Of a stretch of 30,829 nucleotides of DNA, positions 5,910 through 14,879 are shown piece by piece. A model generated the notes under the pieces. It was not told the DNA's origin, ran no database searches, and worked only from the letters and a program-made list of their open reading frames with translations. The position numbers were made by a program, and so were the translations under genes. Source of the stretch: Lachnospiraceae bacterium UBA5895 (GTDB taxonomy: Bacteria; Bacillota; Clostridia; Lachnospirales; Lachnospiraceae); contig DJEP01000112.1 of NCBI GenBank assembly GCA_002431915.1, positions 1 to 30,829 of the forward strand, given 5' to 3'. Within the stretch, counting starts at the first letter, position 1. Each line of letters opens with the position of its first letter.

Positions 5910-8555
5910 TTAATATTTTCCAATTAATACGCCCTTCTGCTCCTGTTGTCTATCAAAAATTTCTGCTGTCAGCTGCTTCTCGGTGATGGCTGTGACTTTT
6001 CCCTGAGATACCGTAAACCAGTAGAGGGTTCCCTGTGCGGTGTCTGCATACTGCCAGATCTCCCAGGGATTATCCCCCGCGGGGGTAAGCAGCGTCAACG
6101 TGCCTCCGGCATCGGTAACGATCTGTTTAACTTCCTCCAGGGTAGTCTCGTCCACCGTAAATCTTTCATCACGGCTGCTGCCGGTTTGGATCGTGAGCGC
6201 ACTCAGTCCACCGCTCTGAACTTCGTCAAAGTAGCAGAGGTATCTACTGTCTTCGATATAGATTCCGTCGTCTTCTCCGCCGACATAAAATTGCAGTCCA
6301 GCATACGTACACAGCGACCGGACATCCTCTCTGGACATTCCCCATGTAAATTCCGCCAGGATCTCTCTATTATACTCCGTGGAGTAAACAGCCGCTTTCA
6401 CCGGCACGAAGCCGAAAGATGCGCGGTGGGATCCCGCCTGGTACGAATCCCCGTCCACTACGGTCGTCACGGAATCTTTGCCCAGATTCTCCCCGGCAGC
6501 CAGCAATGTTCCGTCCTGCAGCAGCGCAAAGTTATCAAAGGTATATGAATGCACTGCCCAGCTTAAGTTCTCCAGCTCCAAATCGATTCCATCGTCATTT
6601 TGCCGGATTGCCTCCAGCCATACCATACTGACATTTTCCAGCACTTTCTGCGGTGCCCAGACAAAGTCATGGATATTCTCACTTTTCGCAACACCGCATT
6701 GTCCGAAGATGTTTAGTCCCCACATGTACAAATCACCAGTCTCCGTGATTGCCGCACCGTTCCAGGCGCTGATATCCACATAGACACAGTTCTCCAGTAC
6801 CTTTCGGGGCTCCAGGTACATCATTTTCACCGGATTGGCCTGGTTCTCTTCCACCGTCCAGTAAGCATCGTAATCACTGCCATAGGTGCTGGTCGTCGTC
6901 CGCATCTGTCCCCACCAGTAGACGCTTCCGTCCTCCTGCAACGCAACGATTGCCTCCCTGCCGGCTCTGGCATATCGCACATTTTCCATCAGCAGCACCG
7001 GTGTGCACACACGGTCATTATCACCATCGCTGTACACCTGTTTCACAGAGTCTTTCCCTAACAGGAGCCCTGCCATATTCAGCCCCATTCCGTATAGTTT
7101 CCCGTCGTCGGTCAAGTAGATGCAGAAATTGTTATTCAGGTTAGAGTCCACAGAGACCACATGATCCGCGATCTGGACTGCATCCATTTTTCCTAGGTCC
7201 AGATCTGTCTCGTAGCTGCCGTTTCCCAGCTGCCCGTTCTGATTATAACCGCTGCCCCAGAGGACACCGTCCGCATCAATATAATAATGATTCCATGCCG
7301 TGACACGGTCGGTGATATACTGCTCCTCGATTCGAAGCGGGCTGCTGATCTGCAGATCCTCCGCCCGGCGGATATAGAATGTCGGCAGATCCGCATCTTT
7401 CTCTGCATCACTCTCCGCTGTCACACTGTCAGCAGTCTCTCCTGCAGCATTTCCTGCCTCCGGCTCCTGCTCCGTTACGGCACCTTTCTGTGTCAGTAAT
7501 ATCAGTGCCACCACGACGCACAGCTCCACTGCCAGCGCCGCAAGCTTCCCTGCAGTCTTGCGTCCTTTCAAAATATGCCGGATTCTGCCCTTGATATCAC
7601 CTTCGTCGAAACACACCGGTGCCGCGAAAATCCTGCGCGCAGTCGTATCGACTGCCATGGATAACAGTACGGTGGCATATTCCTGCCTGCCCTCCGGCTC
7701 CAGCTGCTCCGTCACCGCCTCGTCGCAGGCTTTTTCCATATCGCAACACAACAGATAATACGCCAGCCAGACCACTGGGTTCACCCAATGCACAATGCTG
7801 ATCAGATATGTCAGTATTTTCCACAGATAATCCAGGCGGCGCAGATGCATCCGCTCATGCTGCAGCACACAGTCATAGAATTCCGGGTTCATCCCCACCG
7901 GCAGATAGACCTGCGGGCGCAGGATCCCGAATACCATCGGCGTACGAATGCCGTCCACGTAATGTACTCCCTCCTCCACGGGAAGGCTTTCTGCCAGACG
8001 ACGCTTCATTCTTACATAAGAAAAGATAAAATAGGCGAGAAAACAGGGGATTCCTGCCAGCCACAGGCATTCACCCCAAAAGGCAGCCTGGGAAAATGTG
8101 GCGACTGCAACAAGCGCGGATATCGTGCCTGCAGGTTGCGTATCCGCTGCTGTGAGCGCGTCCGATCCTGCTTCGGGATTCACACTCTGTTCTGTCATCG
8201 CATCCGTTCCGGTCGTCCGCTCGGGCAAAGTGCTCTGCCCCGTTGTAGCATTCTGCTCCGGCACAGCATTTTGTCCCGGCGCAATAACCGTTCCCAGTCC
8301 CGTCACCACGGTCGGTCCATCCGCACTCACCGCCACTACCATCGACTCCGGCTGTGCCCGCCAGAATCCATGCTCATTTTCAATCTTCCATGGAAATATA
8401 AGATAGAAAAAGACGATTCCCCACAATAGCACACAGTACCGGTAGGAGATCCGCAGTCCTCTAAATAGCGTTCTGAGGAGCAACACGATTCCTATGATGA
8501 TACTTCCCTGAAGACTCATTCTGACCAGTATCTGCATCATTGCCATCCCTGTCAT
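5910..8555 (-). CDS. BlaR1-like M56 zinc metalloprotease receptor with C-terminal RCC1-type propeller
   Basis: An 881-residue membrane receptor. Residues 1-55 hold two helices; 57-150 are a low-complexity loop rich in Gln, Asn, Thr and Ala; a helix at 163-181; then the M56 protease with HERMH (233-237), the third ligand Glu274 in CCDMEKACDEA, and a last helix at 337-355. Beyond a linker, about residues 405-700 hold RCC1-type blades (DGVLWGSGYNQNGQLGNG, DGKLYGMG, DGSVYWWG, TGDLYMWGLNIFGQCG, DGTLLAAGEN), then an alpha/beta tail. BlaR1 relatives cleave a MecI/BlaI repressor after ligand binding; here the usual penicillin-binding sensor is absent, so the stimulus is different. It overlaps mecI by ATGA (8552-8555), implying coupled translation. 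RCC1 domains are rarer in bacteria than in eukaryotes. Confidence 0.9.
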   Translation of the reverse strand: MTGMAMMQILVRMSLQGSIIIGIVLLLRTLFRGLRISYRYCVLLWGIVFFYLIFPWKIENEHGFWRAQPESMVVAVSADGPTVVTGLGTVIAPGQNAVPEQNATTGQSTLPERTTGTDAMTEQSVNPEAGSDALTAADTQPAGTISALVAVATFSQAAFWGECLWLAGIPCFLAYFIFSYVRMKRRLAESLPVEEGVHYVDGIRTPMVFGILRPQVYLPVGMNPEFYDCVLQHERMHLRRLDYLWKILTYLISIVHWVNPVVWLAYYLLCCDMEKACDEAVTEQLEPEGRQEYATVLLSMAVDTTARRIFAAPVCFDEGDIKGRIRHILKGRKTAGKLAALAVELCVVVALILLTQKGAVTEQEPEAGNAAGETADSVTAESDAEKDADLPTFYIRRAEDLQISSPLRIEEQYITDRVTAWNHYYIDADGVLWGSGYNQNGQLGNGSYETDLDLGKMDAVQIADHVVSVDSNLNNNFCIYLTDDGKLYGMGLNMAGLLLGKDSVKQVYSDGDNDRVCTPVLLMENVRYARAGREAIVALQEDGSVYWWGQMRTTTSTYGSDYDAYWTVEENQANPVKMMYLEPRKVLENCVYVDISAWNGAAITETGDLYMWGLNIFGQCGVAKSENIHDFVWAPQKVLENVSMVWLEAIRQNDDGIDLELENLSWAVHSYTFDNFALLQDGTLLAAGENLGKDSVTTVVDGDSYQAGSHRASFGFVPVKAAVYSTEYNREILAEFTWGMSREDVRSLCTYAGLQFYVGGEDDGIYIEDSRYLCYFDEVQSGGLSALTIQTGSSRDERFTVDETTLEEVKQIVTDAGGTLTLLTPAGDNPWEIWQYADTAQGTLYWFTVSQGKVTAITEKQLTAEIFDRQQEQKGVLIGKY

Positions 8556-8920
8556 TCCTTTGCTCCCCCGTTATTTTCTATGATCTTCTTCAGCTCTTTG
8601 ATCTCTTTTTTAGACAGCTTCTTCCGGGAAGTAAATGCCGCCACGAAGGCAGGCAGAGATCCCGCGAAGGACTCCTCAATGATCTCCTCACTATGTCTCG
8701 CCTGGAACATCTGCCTCGACATCAGTGAGGTGACAGTCCCGTTCTCACTGGTAAAAATCCCCTTTTGGCAGAGGCGCCGCAGGACTGTATAAGTCGTGGA
8801 TTTCTTCCAGTTCAGCTCCTGCTCGCACAGCTTCACCAGTTCCCCGGACGAGACCGGTTCATGCTCCCAGATGATCTCCGCAAAACGCATCTCCACAGCT
8901 CCCATGGTATATTCCGACAT
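8552..8920 (-). CDS. BlaI/MecI/CopY-family transcriptional repressor
   Basis: A 122-residue repressor of family length. The N-terminal winged helix (residues 5-75) shows the family pattern: VEMRFAEIIWEHEPVSSGELVKLCEQELNWKKSTTYTVLRRLCQKGIFTSE. The C-terminal half is the dimerisation region with a helical tail (KKLSKKEIKELKKIIENN). In the family, the partner BlaR1 protease cleaves the repressor and so opens its operator. The stop overlaps the start of the M56-RCC1 gene by 4 bp. Two TTACA-N3-TGTAA boxes lie upstream over its own promoter, consistent with autorepression. No separate resistance gene is attached, so the regulated target is unclear. Confidence 0.93.
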   Translation of the reverse strand: MSEYTMGAVEMRFAEIIWEHEPVSSGELVKLCEQELNWKKSTTYTVLRRLCQKGIFTSENGTVTSLMSRQMFQARHSEEIIEESFAGSLPAFVAAFTSRKKLSKKEIKELKKIIENNGGAKE

Positions 8921-8971
8921 TGTAATTCCTCACTTTCTGTTCCCACTATATCTATCATATCTTATAACGCA

Positions 8972-9028
8972 AAATGGTTTACAAGCTGTAACACATTTAT
9001 GTTACATCCTGTAAACCATTTCTGTCAA
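8972..9028 (-). promoter_or_regulatory. mecI/blaR1 promoter with paired MecI/BlaI-type operators
   Basis: The minus strand has TTGACA (9028-9023), an 18-bp spacer and TAACAT (9004-8999). Over it lies a 50-bp dyad (8972-9021): two boxes of TTACA-N3-TGTAA at 8979-8991 and 9002-9014, with outer arms AAATGG/CCATTT. TACA/TGTA is the MecI/BlaI recognition core. Two dimers should bind side by side, one over the spacer and one downstream of the -10. Confidence 0.82.
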
Positions 9029-9062
9029 TGTCTATTTTTTACCTACAAAAGTAAAAGTTTCT

Positions 9063-9110
9063 CTTATACTGGAAACTTTTTTTATTTTTATTAATTGTTT
9101 CCAGTATAAG
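9063..9110. repeat. Perfect 14-bp inverted repeat after the second M56 gene, probable terminator
   Basis: CTTATACTGGAAAC (9063-9076) and GTTTCCAGTATAAG (9097-9110) with a 20-nt T-rich loop. An alternative hairpin AAAGTTTC/GAAACTTT (9055-9062 with 9072-9079) overlaps it. On the minus strand the alternative is followed by TTTTACTTTTG, which can end the M56 operon before the mecI promoter. Both pairings cannot form together. Confidence 0.6.
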
Positions 9111-9116
9111 TTGTTA

Positions 9117-12100
9117 TCATCCTCCATGTGGCATCAGATCGTTAAAAGTAGCCCAAGCCTCCTCGGCAGTGTAATCTGCCAGTCTAAGCCACCCTTTGAC
9201 GCCATTCTCGGTCTCTACGCAGAGCCACTGTCTGCTGCCATCCAGGTACCGCAGATAGACAGCGTGGTCTGCGCTGACGGTAAATCGCTCACTGCTTATC
9301 TCCGGATCCCTGTAGATTTCAATATCCCGGGTGAGGGAATGCAGTGTGTTAAAATCCGGCAATGCATAACGGTCCACGGGCACTTCCTGAAGCTTCCCGT
9401 CACTTCCAATGCGGTATACGACCTGTAGATTCTCTCTCTGTAAGGTATAATCGTAGCTCTGCGTCGTAATGATCTGACCGTCCTCCACCCAGATATCCCT
9501 GATATCATGTGCGAAGCTACCCATTTCCTGTAACTCGCCTTTCGCATAGCGGAATAGAATACTCTCGTATTTTCCCCACTCGTCTCTCCGCGTAAGTGCC
9601 AGCAATATCTGTCTGCCATCCGGACTGAATGCATAGATACTGTTCCCCAGATTCTGTGCTGTCCGCGTCTCGCCCCTTGTGGTGTTCACCGCAAATACAT
9701 ACTCGTCCAGGGGCGAATGATCCGGCTCGTTTGTTGCCTGTGCCATCCGGGACCGCAATATGATCCGTTCTGCACTGCCGTCCCCATCCAGATCTAACAG
9801 AGCATAAGTCTCCTGCGCTGCCCGCTCGGACAGATCATACACAATTCCCACATTCGTCAGAACATCCTGTCTCTGTGCCGCAGCATAAGCATCCGTTTCC
9901 TCTGCTGTCAGATCTGCCGCCATTTTCCCGTTCCATACCGGGCTGGCAGACAGCAGTGGGATCTTCAGCTGCTTACTTCTGTCACTATTGTCAAATACCC
10001 AGTAGCCGTCCTCCACACGGAACGCTGCTTTGTAAAAATCCTGTGCCTCTGCCGGCAGCTTCCAGTCTGTGATTCCGTTTTCTCCGGTCTGCTGCGAAGT
10101 ATCATACTCTCTGATCGTGTCGATCCAGATCTCCGGGTCTCCCTCCTGATAATTGGAAGATGCCAGATAATACAGCAGGACATTACCCTGTCGATTGTCC
10201 GGATGCGCCGTTTCTCCCGTATGCCGATTAGAAGTGTAGAAATACCGGTACTCCGTGGATACCGCAGACCATCCCTGTGCCACATATCCGGGCGCTATAT
10301 ATCCCGGAACCACACATTCCAGTCCATCATCGTTGGTTGCATAGATGCCATAACTGGATATCTGATAGAAAGGTCTCACATCCACTAAAGACCCGGGATC
10401 CACCCGTGTGTACTCCATACGCTGCGTCAACATTTCCACCGTACTATTCAGGCTTAAGTTTACCGGAATGTACTCCGCATAGACGACTCTCGCCTGCGTC
10501 TCACCATCTAAGGGACCGTAGGAATGCCTTACATTGCTGTCTTTATCCCCCACGGATAACAGCCAGATCTGACTGCTCTCCTCTGTCATCACCATGGGAA
10601 TGTTGACAATGGAGCCGTCCGCAAAAGTATATTCTATGTTCAACACCGTGCCTTCACTAAAACGGTCAGGGTCTTCCCGGTAGAACTCATACTGCGGTCT
10701 TCCCTCATAATGCACCTGTGTGTAAATTCCTCGACCGCCCTGCAGATTCAGCAAAGCTTCCGCCGCCTTCACCGGGTCCTTGTAGATCTCACGTGCTTCA
10801 GTGTCTCCATCCAGTATCCGCCGGTGCAGCTGTCTCGCGGTAACACCATTGTATCCCAGGTATTGGATGCCGTCCTGTCCGGCAAAAGAGCTGCTATCCT
10901 CCAACGCTGTCACATCAAACAGGGCACCAAATTCTTCTCTGTTGTGGATCCCCTGCGCAAATGCCGCCAGCCATTCTGCCTTCGCAGTCTCATAGTCTGC
11001 GTCGTCCGCCGCTAAATCCCCTGCCGCTTCGTCTGTTGCATCGGTTCTATCCGCCTCTTCTATTGCATCTGTTCCGGTCTCTGCACCATTATCCGCGTTG
11101 ACTGCATCCTGTGCATTTCCCCCGCTGCCCGGATTGCTGCACAGGCACACCACCAATACCACGATCACTGCTGCCGCCCCCACCAACATCCAAAACGGTG
11201 GCTTGCGATAGTCCAGCACATGACGGATACGATTCTTCACATGATCTTCTCCAAAAGAAAGCAATGCGCAGATGGAGCCGCCCCGATAGCGTTTCCACTC
11301 ACCGCCGGAAGCCTCTTCCAGCAAAGTGTAAGAATAGATCTTCTTGCTCTCCTCGCCGAGGAGTTTCACCACTTTTTCATCACAGGACATCTCGCAGTCC
11401 ATATTCATCAGATAAAAAGCCAGCCACACTAACGGATTGAACCAGTGGACACAACAGATCACCAGTGCCACAGGCTTAAACAGATAGTCTCTGCGCTGTA
11501 AATGCACCCGTTCATGGCACAGGACAACTTTTCTGCTCTCAGGATCCAATCCTGAAGACAGATAGATCACCGGATGAAACAGTCCCATAACGAAGGACAG
11601 ATGCCCGCCGTCGATCTCACAGATCCCGGGTTCCACCCGATGGACACCACTGTCCGGTCTGCGGATCCGATGATACATACGCAGATAAGAAAATCCATGA
11701 AAAGCTAAAAAGCCTGCCATTCCAAGCAGCCATACGGGCGCCAGCCCCCGAAACCACAGAGGGCGGGATGCGCTGCTGGTGTTGGCTGCTCCATCAACGG
11801 CAAGATTCGTCCCAGCGGTTCCCTTTTCTGTTCCCGCCAGTTGGGCATCACCAGACGCATTGCCTATTGCCTGTCCGTTATCCGCCCGATCAGTTCCGCT
11901 CGCATTCTGTCCTTTCGCCACAGCTGCAGAACCTGCCGGGTTCTCTGCCGTTCCGGCATTTTGACCGGCATTCACGCTTTCCGCGCCATCCACTTCTGAC
12001 CACGCGGCATCCTCATTTCTGTTTCCGGTATCCTCATCCTCCTCATTCGCCCCACGATCATCCTGTTCGCCTGCCGCCTGTATGTCTGCCACTTGCGCCG

Positions 12101-12332
12101 GGCGCGTCTGTGTCCCCACTGCCAGCAGTCTCTCCGGAATCAGGCTTAATTCCGTCTCCGGCAGCACCGGACAGCACAGCCGCACGAACACGATTCCCCA
12201 CAGCAGATAAGAACACCATTTCGGCGCTTTTTTTAATAAAAATCTCGCCAGGATCACCAGCAGGATACAGTAGCTTCCCACCAGACTCAAACGCCATATG
12301 CTGTCAAAGATTCTATAGATGCCTTCACTCAT
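9117..12332 (-). CDS. Second BlaR1-like M56 zinc metalloprotease receptor with large C-terminal sensor
   Basis: A 1071-residue receptor, far longer than a classic BlaR1 (about 600). Helices at 15-31 and 40-56; a long Ala/Gly/Asn/Glu-rich insert (75-190); a helix about 197-215; the M56 core with HERVH (273-277) and Glu314 in DCEMSCDEK; a last helix about 380-397. The C-terminal part has an acidic linker, a unique beta-rich domain beginning about IHNREEFG, a DLDGDGSAERI calcium-loop-like motif, a YAFSPDGRQILLAL blade, and an SH3-like tail (about 985-1055: IYRDPEISSERF ... WLCVETENGVKGWLRL). No penicillin-binding domain is seen. It is third in an operon and has no MecI of its own before it; the next repressor is the downstream mecI, so cross-talk is possible. 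Confidence 0.88.
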   Translation of the reverse strand: MSEGIYRIFDSIWRLSLVGSYCILLVILARFLLKKAPKWCSYLLWGIVFVRLCCPVLPETELSLIPERLLAVGTQTRPAQVADIQAAGEQDDRGANEEDEDTGNRNEDAAWSEVDGAESVNAGQNAGTAENPAGSAAVAKGQNASGTDRADNGQAIGNASGDAQLAGTEKGTAGTNLAVDGAANTSSASRPLWFRGLAPVWLLGMAGFLAFHGFSYLRMYHRIRRPDSGVHRVEPGICEIDGGHLSFVMGLFHPVIYLSSGLDPESRKVVLCHERVHLQRRDYLFKPVALVICCVHWFNPLVWLAFYLMNMDCEMSCDEKVVKLLGEESKKIYSYTLLEEASGGEWKRYRGGSICALLSFGEDHVKNRIRHVLDYRKPPFWMLVGAAAVIVVLVVCLCSNPGSGGNAQDAVNADNGAETGTDAIEEADRTDATDEAAGDLAADDADYETAKAEWLAAFAQGIHNREEFGALFDVTALEDSSSFAGQDGIQYLGYNGVTARQLHRRILDGDTEAREIYKDPVKAAEALLNLQGGRGIYTQVHYEGRPQYEFYREDPDRFSEGTVLNIEYTFADGSIVNIPMVMTEESSQIWLLSVGDKDSNVRHSYGPLDGETQARVVYAEYIPVNLSLNSTVEMLTQRMEYTRVDPGSLVDVRPFYQISSYGIYATNDDGLECVVPGYIAPGYVAQGWSAVSTEYRYFYTSNRHTGETAHPDNRQGNVLLYYLASSNYQEGDPEIWIDTIREYDTSQQTGENGITDWKLPAEAQDFYKAAFRVEDGYWVFDNSDRSKQLKIPLLSASPVWNGKMAADLTAEETDAYAAAQRQDVLTNVGIVYDLSERAAQETYALLDLDGDGSAERIILRSRMAQATNEPDHSPLDEYVFAVNTTRGETRTAQNLGNSIYAFSPDGRQILLALTRRDEWGKYESILFRYAKGELQEMGSFAHDIRDIWVEDGQIITTQSYDYTLQRENLQVVYRIGSDGKLQEVPVDRYALPDFNTLHSLTRDIEIYRDPEISSERFTVSADHAVYLRYLDGSRQWLCVETENGVKGWLRLADYTAEEAWATFNDLMPHGG

Positions 12333-12356
12333 AAGCGCCCCTCCTGTATCCTAATA

Positions 12357-12776
12357 CTATCCCCGGAAGCTCCGCTCCCTGTCATCAGTATTCTGTAAAT
12401 CTCCGAAGCGGATCAGTTTTCCGCCCCGGTAACTGAGACTCCCGCTGTCACCTTCCTGCAATTCTCTGTAGATTCTGTCAGAAACTTCCAGGGTGATATG
12501 TTCTTCCGGTTTCTCGAGGTTTTCAAAAATGACACTCTTGACATTTTCTGTCTCCGTTATCCCGGAATTTACCGTGCCGCCTGCGAGATATACCGGCTGT
12601 CCCACCGCTGTAGACTGCTCTTTGCCGACGACTTTTGCGCGGTTCACGGTATGTTTCCCCCGCTGTTTATTCAACAGGCTTCGATCCAGCAGATATAATA
12701 AATATCCCAGGATCACTACTACGAATAACACAACCAGTGCATTTTCCACCGGACTGAATTTTAACTGCTGTATCAT
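12357..12776 (-). CDS. DUF2500-like membrane-anchored protein
   Basis: A 139-residue protein: a single N-terminal helix (about 12-30: NALVVLFVVVILGYLLYLL), then a basic stretch and a soluble domain. The domain fits DUF2500: an early NRAKVVGKE strand and the late ITLEVSDRIYRELQEGDSGSLSYRGGKLIRF, matching the family's sV...y..L.eGd.G.L.y.G..f pattern. The function of DUF2500 is unknown. It is the middle gene of an operon, 15 nt after the M56-less paralogue and 24 nt before the second M56 receptor, with an AAGGGAGGG ribosome site. The setting between two related receptors suggests a role in the same pathway; that is inference. Confidence 0.75.
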   Translation of the reverse strand: MIQQLKFSPVENALVVLFVVVILGYLLYLLDRSLLNKQRGKHTVNRAKVVGKEQSTAVGQPVYLAGGTVNSGITETENVKSVIFENLEKPEEHITLEVSDRIYRELQEGDSGSLSYRGGKLIRFGDLQNTDDRERSFRG

Positions 12777-12791
12777 ATAAGCCCTCCCTTT

Positions 12792-14846
12792 TTAATATGG
12801 CAAACTAAGCAACACATGAAAATAATCCTCGTAATTGATGCTTCCCAGATGGAACCACCCCTGCGTATTGTCTTCCGCCTGCAGGCAGATCCAGTTCTGT
12901 GTTGCGTCCAGCTTGATCATACGCATCCAGCTTTCCGCCGGCTGCATGAATACCTCTCCACCCGGTGTACGGTACAATGTCATATCCTGCAGAAGTTCCA
13001 CCTCTGCATAGCCGCTCAACCAATACTCCTCCTGCGGAAGTTCCCGAAGATGCCCGTCTTTCGTCACATAATAGATTCTCTCGATAGAATCCATCGTCAT
13101 TACGTTGTAGGGTTCGCTGACCACCATCTGCCCGTGCAAGATTTGGATGCGTCGAATATCCTGCTTTATCTGTCCGGTCTCCACCAGCTTTCCATTTTCA
13201 TAATGATAGAGTCTGGTTAATGAATCCGCATCTTCTCCGGCGGCGTGCAGTGCGATCAGGATCTGCTCACCATCCGGGCTGAATGCATAGATAGCATTAT
13301 CCATGTATCTCGTACTTTCCGAAATCTCCTGCGCCTCCCCGTTTACTTCCAGAATGGCATTGCTTAAATCATAGCAGTTCATTTCTTCCAGTCCCAGGTT
13401 CACATATGACGTATAACGCTCCAGGGAATATCCTCTTACCGTATCTGCGGGATGCAGGGATATTTTCTCTGAAATACCGTCCCCATCCAGGTCCAGCAGG
13501 GCAAAGGTCTCATCCTCCGTCCGCTCCGACACATCAAATACGACTCCCGGATATGCCAAAATATCCATTCCACGGCTGGCTGCATAGCTTCCGTCCACAG
13601 CTCCCGCCAGTGCTTCCCAGGATTTTCCGGCGTACAGACTGTCTACCGAAGTCAACGGAAGATAGATGCTCATGGAAGGATGATCACTGTCGATCTCGTA
13701 ATAGCCGTTATCCACTTCAAGTCCGGTTCCAACCTGCAGATTCTCCGGCAATGCCCTGTCGGTTACCGTCCGGGTGCTCAGATCAAATTCCCGCAGCACC
13801 GTAGGCATCCAGGCATCCGTTCCAAAATGCGACTCATCGGGGTCTGTCAGGTAATAGACCTTAATATAGCTGTCATCCGTCAGTCCCTGATCCGCCTGAT
13901 ACCCATTATAGACTCCTGATGCCGAAGTCTGGTATGCTATCGGCACAGCGGTCACATCTGCGGGAACCTTCGCTGGAATCCGTTCCGCACGAATGCAACG
14001 GAAAGAATTGTCTCTTTCATCCATCAGATAGATTCCATAGGAGGACACCTGGATATGCTGTCTCTCTCCGACATAGTTCTCTCCGATATATCTGCCTTCC
14101 TCCGGGTACCGATACTGTCCGGCACCGCTAAGTTCATATTCCGCATACACTTTCCGTGTGCAGATATCCTGTTCTAACGGTCCGTTGGTTTTGTCCGGAT
14201 CACCGCCGCTGCTCAGATTTCCAAAGGATAAGAACCACAGATGCTGTGTCTCCTCTGCCATTACCATGGGAATGTCTATGAAAGAGCCGTCTTCCGCAAA
14301 CGTATATCGTACATTGACCACAGAGCCCTCTCCCTCTCTCGGAGCCTCGCCGAAATAAAACTTCTGTCCCGCCTCATAAAGTGTCTCCGTCACCACACCT
14401 GAGCCTTCTCCCAGATGCAGAATCGCTGCCGCAGAGGTCACCGGATCCGTGTATTTCACATATTCCTGTGAAGTATTTCCGTCTAGCAGAGCCTTGAATA
14501 CTTCAAACGCATAATCGCCATTGTTTTCTTCCCACAGCAAATCCTGCGCTGTGTTATCCCACTGAAAAGTACGCTGTGTTTCTATGGTTTTCAGAGAAAA
14601 AATGTCGCCGAATTCTTCTCTGTTGTGGATCGTTATGCCCGCGAACTCCTCCGGCGTCAGTGCGCTTTCTTCCGAATCTGTCATAGCACCGGAATCTGCC
14701 GCATCGTTTCCACCCTGTCCCCCGCCCGGATTACTGCCGAAGCTTATGATCAGTGCCACAATCCCTGCCACCGCACCGATCACAATCCCCCATAGCAGAT
14801 AGGAACACCATTTCGGTGCTTTTTTCCTGTAGATATTCTCACCCAT
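12792..14846 (-). CDS. M56-less paralogue of the second BlaR1-like receptor
   Basis: A 684-residue single-pass protein. Residues 8-22 (KKAPKWCSYLLWGIV) are identical to residues 34-48 of the second M56 receptor, i.e. its second helix. Then comes directly IGAVAGIVALIISFGSNPGGG, matching that receptor's last helix and following linker (CSNPGSGG). About 335 residues carrying the metalloprotease are missing between. The rest is homologous to the receptor's sensor half: IHNREEFG, VVNVRYTFAEDGSFIDIPMVMAEE, LLDLDGDGISEKI, YAFSPDGEQILIAL, and the SH3-like tail ending LSLPY. The nucleotide match at the shared helix supports duplication and internal deletion. It is first in the operon with an AGGAGGG ribosome site. 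It cannot be a protease; a decoy sensor or partner is possible. Confidence 0.85.
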   Translation of the reverse strand: MGENIYRKKAPKWCSYLLWGIVIGAVAGIVALIISFGSNPGGGQGGNDAADSGAMTDSEESALTPEEFAGITIHNREEFGDIFSLKTIETQRTFQWDNTAQDLLWEENNGDYAFEVFKALLDGNTSQEYVKYTDPVTSAAAILHLGEGSGVVTETLYEAGQKFYFGEAPREGEGSVVNVRYTFAEDGSFIDIPMVMAEETQHLWFLSFGNLSSGGDPDKTNGPLEQDICTRKVYAEYELSGAGQYRYPEEGRYIGENYVGERQHIQVSSYGIYLMDERDNSFRCIRAERIPAKVPADVTAVPIAYQTSASGVYNGYQADQGLTDDSYIKVYYLTDPDESHFGTDAWMPTVLREFDLSTRTVTDRALPENLQVGTGLEVDNGYYEIDSDHPSMSIYLPLTSVDSLYAGKSWEALAGAVDGSYAASRGMDILAYPGVVFDVSERTEDETFALLDLDGDGISEKISLHPADTVRGYSLERYTSYVNLGLEEMNCYDLSNAILEVNGEAQEISESTRYMDNAIYAFSPDGEQILIALHAAGEDADSLTRLYHYENGKLVETGQIKQDIRRIQILHGQMVVSEPYNVMTMDSIERIYYVTKDGHLRELPQEEYWLSGYAEVELLQDMTLYRTPGGEVFMQPAESWMRMIKLDATQNWICLQAEDNTQGWFHLGSINYEDYFHVLLSLPY

Positions 14847-14879
14847 AAGTCCCTCCTGTCCCCGGAAAGCGAAAGTCGA

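Noticed and set aside
7788..8429. Plus-strand open frame (213 codons) opposite the first M56 gene
   Set aside because: Shadow of the well-supported M56 frame; Arg/His/Ser-rich translation typical of antisense of GC-rich coding DNA.
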